Shown: one piece after another, positions 24,120 through 28,869 of the stretch
Numbering within the stretch: the first letter of the stretch is position 1
Layout of the letters: the number at the start of each line of letters is the position of its first letter
Assembly (NCBI GenBank): GCA_965368585.1
Contig: CBDUNM010000049.1
Coordinates: 1-28,869 of the forward strand
Reading direction: 5' to 3'
Length of the DNA stretch: 28,869 bases
DNA from: JARRQB01 sp965368585
GTDB taxonomy: Bacteria > Pseudomonadota > Gammaproteobacteria > Chromatiales > Chromatiaceae
The notes under the pieces: model-generated
What the model was told of the DNA's origin: nothing
The model's input: the letters and a program-made list of their open reading frames with translations, nothing else
Databases searched by the model: none
Program-made: the position numbers and the translations under genes

Positions 24120-24716
24120 ATGAAGGCGATCGAAAAAGTCACGCTTGCTTGTTTCACCGGCTTGGCCCTGTCGTGCGTAGCGGCGACCGCTGGCGCGGCG
24201 TGGACACTGGTGCCCGGTCAGTCGCACGTCGTGTACACGTCGATCAAGGTTTTTCCCGACAAACAGGCCAGCGCGGCCGAAAACAACCATTTCGAGTCGC
24301 TCAGCGGGGCGGTGTCCGACGACGGCTCCGCAGAAGTGCGGATCGATCTGGCCAGCGTCGCCACCAACGTCGCGATCCGCGACGAACGGATGCGCACGAT
24401 TGTGTTCGAGACCGAAAACCATCCCGAGGCCATCATCAGCGCACAGGTGCCGCCGTCGGTCATCGGACAGGACGGTGTGCATCAAATCGATCTGAGTATG
24501 GTCTTGAGCCTGAAAGGCGTCGCCAAGCCGCTGACCGTGCCTGTGATCGTCAATACCAGTGGCACACGGACGACCGTCACGGCCTTGCAGCCGGTCCTGG
24601 TCGCGGCGGACGATTTCGGTCTCGACGGCGGCTTGCTCGAACTGACCAAGCTCGCGGGCCTGATGTATATTCCGACCACGGTCCCGGTGTATTTCAACCT
24701 GGTGTTTCAGAAATAG
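24120..24716 (+). CDS. secreted YceI-like protein
   Basis: The 198-residue protein has a signal peptide (AllFTGLAL-type core, cleavage around AGAAW) and one YceI domain, a lipocalin-like barrel that binds isoprenoid chains such as polyprenyl compounds in the periplasm. Features: WTLVPGQSHVVYTS at the start of the barrel, SGAVSDDGSAEVRIDLASV, TNVAIRDERMR, SMVLSLKGVAKPLTVPV, and YFNLVFQK at the end. AGGAGAAGAAGG precedes the ATG. The common neighbour, a cytochrome b561 gene, is not present; the convergent neighbour is a large membrane protein. Ubiquinone- or polyprenyl-related roles are possible. Confidence 0.92.
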   Translation: MKAIEKVTLACFTGLALSCVAATAGAAWTLVPGQSHVVYTSIKVFPDKQASAAENNHFESLSGAVSDDGSAEVRIDLASVATNVAIRDERMRTIVFETENHPEAIISAQVPPSVIGQDGVHQIDLSMVLSLKGVAKPLTVPVIVNTSGTRTTVTALQPVLVAADDFGLDGGLLELTKLAGLMYIPTTVPVYFNLVFQK

Positions 24717-24721
24717 CGAAT

Positions 24722-24766
24722 CCGGCTCGCCCGTCGGCACGCCAGCAACAGCGGACGGGCGGCCGG
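24722..24766. terminator. hairpin between convergent genes
   Basis: Arms CCGGC-t-CGCCCGTC (24722-24735) and GACGGGCGGCCGG (24754-24766) give a 13-bp stem with one bulged T and an 18-base loop. No T-run on either strand. Its position between two convergent genes suggests a role as RNA end structure for one or both. Confidence 0.5.
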
Positions 24767-24787
24767 CAAAGGGTCGATGTCGCGACC

Positions 24788-27214
24788 TTAGGTGGATGCG
24801 GTGTCGGGTGGCATGACCGCCAGCAGCGTCACGTAGCAAAGGCTGCCGACGACCACCAGACCGCTGATGCCGATCTCCATGGCCAACAGCGGAGCAACCA
24901 CGGCGCTGATCACCGAGGTGCATCCGTTGATCCCCCAAGCCCAAGGAATCAGGTTGCCGGCTTCGTCCGAAATGCGACGCAGGCCGAGAGGAAAGGGCAT
25001 ACCCATCAAGAACGCGAGCGGCGCGAGCACCGTGATCGTGATCAGGCCACGGACGGCCAGAGTCAGGTGCGAAAACTGCAATAGCCACGCATCGAACCCC
25101 GCTAGGTACAACAGACTGATTGCGCCTATCCCGGCGACCGCGAGCCTCAGGCGGCGTTGGTCGGTGTGACCGCCGCGGCGCTGGCACCAAAGGCTGCCCA
25201 AGCCGGCAAAAACCAGAAATACGGCCAAGACGAAAGCGGTGGCGTATACCGGGTGCCCGAGAAACAGCTGCAGGCGTTGAATCCAGGCGATCTCGACGAA
25301 CAGAAAGGCGCTCCCGATCAGGCTGAAGTAGACCGCCGTACGCCAGCGCCAGGCGCGGTCTGCGCGGGTCGCGTCCTTCGCGCTGACGAGCCGATTCGCC
25401 AGCAGCGGTGCCAGGATCAGTAGAACGCTCGCCATCGTCGCCAACGCCAGCGTAATCACGGCGACCAGGAAGCCTGTATCGATGGCGCTGACGCTGCCTT
25501 GAACGCCGCCACGTCGCAGCTGCGCCAGTTCCAACCAGCGGGAAAACCGGTAGGGGTAGGGGCGATCGTCCGTGGCCGGGGTCAAGCGATAGGCGTATGG
25601 CCGCTCGTCGTTGTCGATCCGCGCACCGAGCAGGCGGGCGACGCCGTCATGAAAATAAGGTTCGGCAAGGCGCTGATACCGGTTCGCCTCCGCACTCTCC
25701 ATGTCGGGCAGCCAGACCAGATCGAACGCTCGCTCGCGGGCGAAAGCTCGAACAGCGGTTTGCTGTGCCGCGTTCAGCGGCTGGCGTTTGACGATCAGCG
25801 CAAACCGCTGCCAACCGCGGATCATGGCAATGTGCTGCCTCGGTTCGGCGACACCCTTTTGGCGCAACGCGTCGCTGGCGGTCGCGACCAGCCGCAACGC
25901 CAGGCGCGGCGGCAACCGGGTCGGACCTTCGATCGCCACGACGCCCTGCGGCGATAATTTTTGCAGGTACAATGTCAGCGCCTGCACCGTCAGGCTGAAG
26001 TCCAGTTGCTGCGAGTTCAGTCCGGCTTTGTCGTGGTTCGCCGGCACTGAAATCAGATCGAATCCCTTGGCTGATCGGGCCAGGAAGCTTCTCGGTTCCA
26101 CGGTATGCCAGTCAACCCGGTTGGTCAGGCAAAGATCGCCGACGAAATCGGCGTAGGTATCGCAGGCCAGCTCGGCAAAGACGGGATTGGTTTCCACGGC
26201 GTCAATATGTGCGGCCTGATGCAGCAGCGCCTGCAAGACGGCCATGCCGCTGCCGGCATTGAGTATCACGACCCGGGGCCGGTCGAGAATAGAATAGGGC
26301 AAAGCGGAAGTGAGGTCGCGCAACACCGCCGGCGGGTCGCCGGATGCACTGCGCAATAATCCACCGGCGGCGTCGCCATCCACGAACACGGCGAGTTGTT
26401 CGGGCGGCATATTGCGCGCCAGCAGACTCAGCCCTGGGGCGCTGCGCAGCGGGACCTGCTCGTTGCGCACCACGGTGACCACGCCGGTGGCACCCGTAAG
26501 CAGGTGATCGATCTGGGCGCCTTGCACCGCCAGCGACCGGGCAATGTCCTTATAAGCGGATGGATGGATGTCGACGCTATTCCATATACCAGCCGACAGG
26601 CCGATGAGCATGGCCAGGGTCGTGACGCTCCAGATGCGCCAACGCAGTGCGACTGACGCCGCTACGGCGACCGCGAGGCCGATGGCGCTCACCGCCATCA
26701 GCGTGTGGGCGGGGTGCCATTTGCTGAGTGCTGCAACCAGCGCGACAGCGCCGACACCCGCCCCCAGCAGGTCGATGCCGTACAGACGCGGAATCTGCGC
26801 GGGAAAACGCCACAGTGCCAGACCAACGCAATTGGCGGCGGCGAAGAAAGGGATGGCCAGGACGGTGAAGATCGCGGCCAGGTAGAGGGCCTGATGCAAT
26901 TCCCAGGTCAGCGCCTGCGGGTCGAAAGGGATGCGCTGCGCGAACCACACGCAGAGCAGACTGGACAGGCTGAACAATAGCGCGTTCGCAATAAAGGTGG
27001 GAGCGAAGTACTTCATCAACCGGCCGCCGCTCAAAGCGAGAAAGGTCCCGCTCGCGCCGTAACCGAGCAGCGCCAGGCTGATGGTGGTAGCCACCAGGTG
27101 GTGCCAATGCACGATGGCGAAGATGCGGGTCAGCAGCACTTCATATGCGAGCGCCGCGCCGGAGATCAGGCCGACGGAGATATAGGGAATGCCTTGGCGT
27201 TCGATGGCTGCCAT
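24788..27214 (-). CDS. membrane protein with spermidine-synthase-like domain
   Basis: This is an 808-residue protein with three parts. The N-terminal part (about 1-220) has around six helices and starts with the ALAYEVLLTRIFAIVHW pattern seen in membrane-bound spermidine-synthase-like proteins. The central soluble part (about 225-510) has a Rossmann methyltransferase/spermidine synthase fold, with VVILNAGSGMAVLQALLHQA and AVETNPVFAELA as nucleotide-binding motifs. The C-terminal part (about 560-800) has seven or eight more helices. The aspartates expected for polyamine synthesis are not apparent (the strand after motif II reads FDLISVPANHDKAG), so this is unlikely to be a true spermidine synthase. 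Its function is unknown. The pcm-like gene ends 13 bases upstream of its start, and the two are one operon. Confidence 0.8.
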   Translation of the reverse strand: MAAIERQGIPYISVGLISGAALAYEVLLTRIFAIVHWHHLVATTISLALLGYGASGTFLALSGGRLMKYFAPTFIANALLFSLSSLLCVWFAQRIPFDPQALTWELHQALYLAAIFTVLAIPFFAAANCVGLALWRFPAQIPRLYGIDLLGAGVGAVALVAALSKWHPAHTLMAVSAIGLAVAVAASVALRWRIWSVTTLAMLIGLSAGIWNSVDIHPSAYKDIARSLAVQGAQIDHLLTGATGVVTVVRNEQVPLRSAPGLSLLARNMPPEQLAVFVDGDAAGGLLRSASGDPPAVLRDLTSALPYSILDRPRVVILNAGSGMAVLQALLHQAAHIDAVETNPVFAELACDTYADFVGDLCLTNRVDWHTVEPRSFLARSAKGFDLISVPANHDKAGLNSQQLDFSLTVQALTLYLQKLSPQGVVAIEGPTRLPPRLALRLVATASDALRQKGVAEPRQHIAMIRGWQRFALIVKRQPLNAAQQTAVRAFARERAFDLVWLPDMESAEANRYQRLAEPYFHDGVARLLGARIDNDERPYAYRLTPATDDRPYPYRFSRWLELAQLRRGGVQGSVSAIDTGFLVAVITLALATMASVLLILAPLLANRLVSAKDATRADRAWRWRTAVYFSLIGSAFLFVEIAWIQRLQLFLGHPVYATAFVLAVFLVFAGLGSLWCQRRGGHTDQRRLRLAVAGIGAISLLYLAGFDAWLLQFSHLTLAVRGLITITVLAPLAFLMGMPFPLGLRRISDEAGNLIPWAWGINGCTSVISAVVAPLLAMEIGISGLVVVGSLCYVTLLAVMPPDTAST

Positions 27215-27227
27215 GCAGCGCCGCGGG

Positions 27228-27971
27228 TCAATGCACGCCGGTGAGCGGCACGAAGCTGACCGGCATGAGTTCGCGGGTGCTGATCGTGCCCTCGAGGTCG
27301 CGCGTGACCAGTACCAGTTGCTGTGTCAGATAGCGACCGCCGACCGGCAGCACCATGCGTCCGCCGGGTTTGAGTTGGTTAATCAGCGGCGGGGGGATGT
27401 GGTCGCCGGCGGCAGTTACGATGATGGCGTCGAACGGGCCGGCCTCCTCCCACCCTAGGTAACCGTCGCCGACGCGCGTTTTGACGGACTCGCACCCCGT
27501 CCGCGTCAATGACTCCCGGGCGCGTTCTCCCAGTTCGGGAATGATTTCGACACTGTAGACCTCTGCCCCCAGGGCATCCAGTACGGCAGCCTGATACCCG
27601 GAGCCTGTGCCCAGCTCGAACACCCGGTCGCCGCGCTTGATATTCAGCAACTCGGTCATGACGGCCACGATCAAGGGTTGCGAGATGGTTTGACCATAGC
27701 CGATGGGCAGCGGTCGATTGACGTAAGCGCGACGCCTTTCGGCCTCGGGAACGAACGCATGCCGCGGCACCGCGAGCAACGCTTCGCGTACGCGCGGGGT
27801 CAATCGGGTAAAACCCAGGTTGGCACCCAGCTGCGCCACCTGGCGGTCGACGTCGTCCCACAAGCGCGTGGCGGCTGCCGAAAAGCCGTCATCAGCCTGG
27901 ACGGACGCCATGGTCGACAAGCCGACGAGCAAGACACCCGCCCCCAGCCACTGCTTACCCAAATCGTACAT
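27228..27971 (-). CDS. pcm: exported protein-L-isoaspartate O-methyltransferase
   Basis: The 247-residue enzyme uses SAM to methylate isoaspartyl residues in damaged proteins. It has the family motifs RHAFVPEAERRRAYVN, GYGQTISQPLIVAVMTELL, VFELGTGSGYQAAVL (motif I) and GGRMVLPVG. Unusually it has a signal peptide: a hydrophobic run at about residues 8-22 (GAGVLLVGLSTMASV) and a likely cleavage after VQA. The mature part (about 221 residues) has the length of a normal Pcm. ATG 27971 has AGGTG close upstream; the longer GTG start at 27974 leaves only two bases. Usual neighbours surE, nlpD and rpoS are absent. It is the upstream gene in a unit with the membrane spermidine-synthase-like protein. 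Confidence 0.88.
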   Translation of the reverse strand: MYDLGKQWLGAGVLLVGLSTMASVQADDGFSAAATRLWDDVDRQVAQLGANLGFTRLTPRVREALLAVPRHAFVPEAERRRAYVNRPLPIGYGQTISQPLIVAVMTELLNIKRGDRVFELGTGSGYQAAVLDALGAEVYSVEIIPELGERARESLTRTGCESVKTRVGDGYLGWEEAGPFDAIIVTAAGDHIPPPLINQLKPGGRMVLPVGGRYLTQQLVLVTRDLEGTISTRELMPVSFVPLTGVH

Positions 27972-28208
27972 CACGCACCTCGCTAGCTTCTGCCGGCTAC
28001 CATTATGGGCCGATAACGTGGCGTCAAAAATATGAGAGGCCGATCGCGCCGCATATCCCAGACACGCAGCGTAAGGGTTTTACGCCGCGGCCGCAGCGAG
28101 AGCGCTGCGCCAACTCCAAACTCCGGACGACCGCAGAGATTTCTTGCGCCCCGATATGTCGCGCTGAGGTAATATTGAAATTTGGCCTCGAAGTGAAGAT
28201 TCCCCGCC

Positions 28209-28869
28209 ATGCGCGCTCCCGAACTGCTGTCACCCGCCGGTACCATCAAGAATATGCGTTACGCCTTCGCTTACGGTGCCGATGCGGTATATGCGGGCAT
28301 GCCGCGCTACAGCTTGCGCGTGCGCAACAATGATTTTCTCGAGGAGAATCTGCGTATCGGCATTGCCGAGGCGCATGCGCAGCAAAAACAGTTTTTTGTG
28401 GCCACCAACGCCATGCCGCACGGCGCCAAACTGAAAACCTTCGAAAAAGACATCGAGCCGGTTGTCGAGATGGAGCCGGATGCGCTGATCATGGCCGACC
28501 CCGGTCTGATTATGCTGGTCCGCCGGCGCTGGCCGTATCTGCCGATCCATCTGTCGGTGCAGGCCAACACGGTCAATGCGGCGGGGGTCAAGTTCTGGCA
28601 GGCGGCGGGTTTGACCCGGGTGATTCTGTCGCGCGAGCTGTCCCTGGACGAGGTAGCCGAAATCCGCGACGCGTGTCCCGATATGCAGATCGAGGTGTTC
28701 GTACACGGTGCGTTGTGCATCGCTTATTCGGGTCGATGTTTGTTGTCCGGCTATTTCAATCGTCGCGACGCCAATCAAGGGACTTGCACCAATGCCTGCC
28801 GTTGGGAATACAACGTCAGCGAGGCGCCCAGCGTGGCGGTCGGCGATATCAAGCGCCACCCCGATGCGG
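28209..28869 (+). CDS. trhP: tRNA hydroxylation protein TrhP (YegQ, U32 family), 3' end missing
   Basis: The first 220 residues are visible; the gene runs off the window. It is almost line-by-line E. coli YegQ: MRAPELLSPAGTIKNMRYAF, YGADAVYAGMPRYSLRVRNN, ADPGLIMLVRRRWP, IHLSVQANTVNAAGVKFW, and VFVHGALCIAYSGRCLLSG, followed by NQGTCTNACRWEYNV. The four cysteines of the U32 Fe-S cluster begin in these last motifs. TrhP acts with TrhO-type routes in making 5-hydroxyuridine at tRNA position 34 as the first step of cmo5U/mcmo5U. ATG 28209 begins after a long AT-richer leader with a short hairpin (28092-28109). It is divergent from pcm. Confidence 0.95.
   Translation, partial: MRAPELLSPAGTIKNMRYAFAYGADAVYAGMPRYSLRVRNNDFLEENLRIGIAEAHAQQKQFFVATNAMPHGAKLKTFEKDIEPVVEMEPDALIMADPGLIMLVRRRWPYLPIHLSVQANTVNAAGVKFWQAAGLTRVILSRELSLDEVAEIRDACPDMQIEVFVHGALCIAYSGRCLLSGYFNRRDANQGTCTNACRWEYNVSEAPSVAVGDIKRHPDA

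Noticed and set aside
24149..25084. 311-codon open frame on the plus strand
   Set aside because: It overlaps the YceI-like gene in another frame and the antisense of the membrane protein; composition is R-, Q- and G-rich with no motif.
1..28869. CRISPR array, tRNA or rRNA genes, prophage or transposase
   Set aside because: No regularly spaced repeats, cloverleaf with T-loop signature, rRNA segments, integrase or transposase motifs were seen on either strand.

Overview
The window looks like chromosome from a GC-rich gammaproteobacterium, most likely a sulfur-oxidising, respiring one. The evidence is a sulfide:quinone oxidoreductase very close to the Acidithiobacillus ferrooxidans type, a CbrA/CbrB-type two-component system, a DUF4212/VC_2705-type acetate-like symporter, proteobacterial Uup, IspG and TrhP (YegQ) genes, and an FNR-like regulator. 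No tRNA, rRNA, CRISPR array or intact insertion sequence was seen. Family names come from reading motifs and from memory; no database search was run.

Layout. (1) 1-1386, plus strand: the 3' part of an amidase-signature enzyme and a 57-residue two-helix membrane protein. (2) 1442-1745: a perfect 22-bp palindrome and a long inverted-repeat element sitting directly behind acs. (3) 1763-13557, all minus strand: a carbon (acetate) uptake and sensing region. In transcription order it holds a CbrX-like small membrane protein, a CbrA-like transporter-kinase, a CbrB-like response regulator, a DUF4212 small symporter subunit, a VC_2705-type large symporter, a cNMP/CBS/DUF294 nucleotidyltransferase-like protein, a DnaQ-like exonuclease and acetyl-CoA synthetase. 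(4) 13788-15906, plus: a DUF6394 membrane protein and a two-RCK potassium channel. (5) 16032-20234, plus: secreted DUF302 protein, SQR, IspG and a secreted HbpS/GlcG-like protein. (6) 20276-21574, minus: DUF6858 protein and an FNR-like regulator. (7) 21694-23745, plus: a relic of a thiopurine methyltransferase-like gene running into uup. (8) 24120-28869: YceI-like protein (plus), a membrane spermidine-synthase-like protein and an exported isoaspartyl methyltransferase (minus), then the 5' part of trhP (plus).

How the genes work together. The minus-strand block joins sensing (CbrA/B), transport (symporter pair), activation of acetate (Acs) and two accessory proteins (DUF294, exonuclease) that are familiar companions of acetate genes in Vibrio and Pseudomonas. 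Its regulator is unusual: the NtrC-type CbrB-like protein has lost the GAFTGA sigma-54 contact loop by a clean in-frame deletion. The intergenic region between cbrB and the symporter operon is rich in structure: GTAAC/GTTAC dyads, also present upstream of cbrX, and three identical AACAACAG octamers on the minus strand, which recall the Crc/Hfq-binding motifs of CrcZ RNAs.

The points most worth a second look are the GAFTGA-less CbrB, the AACAACAG-rich region behind it, the shared GTAAC dyads, the exported SAM-dependent methyltransferase paired with a membrane spermidine-synthase-like protein, the FNR-like regulator with three of four cluster cysteines, and the methyltransferase relic before uup.
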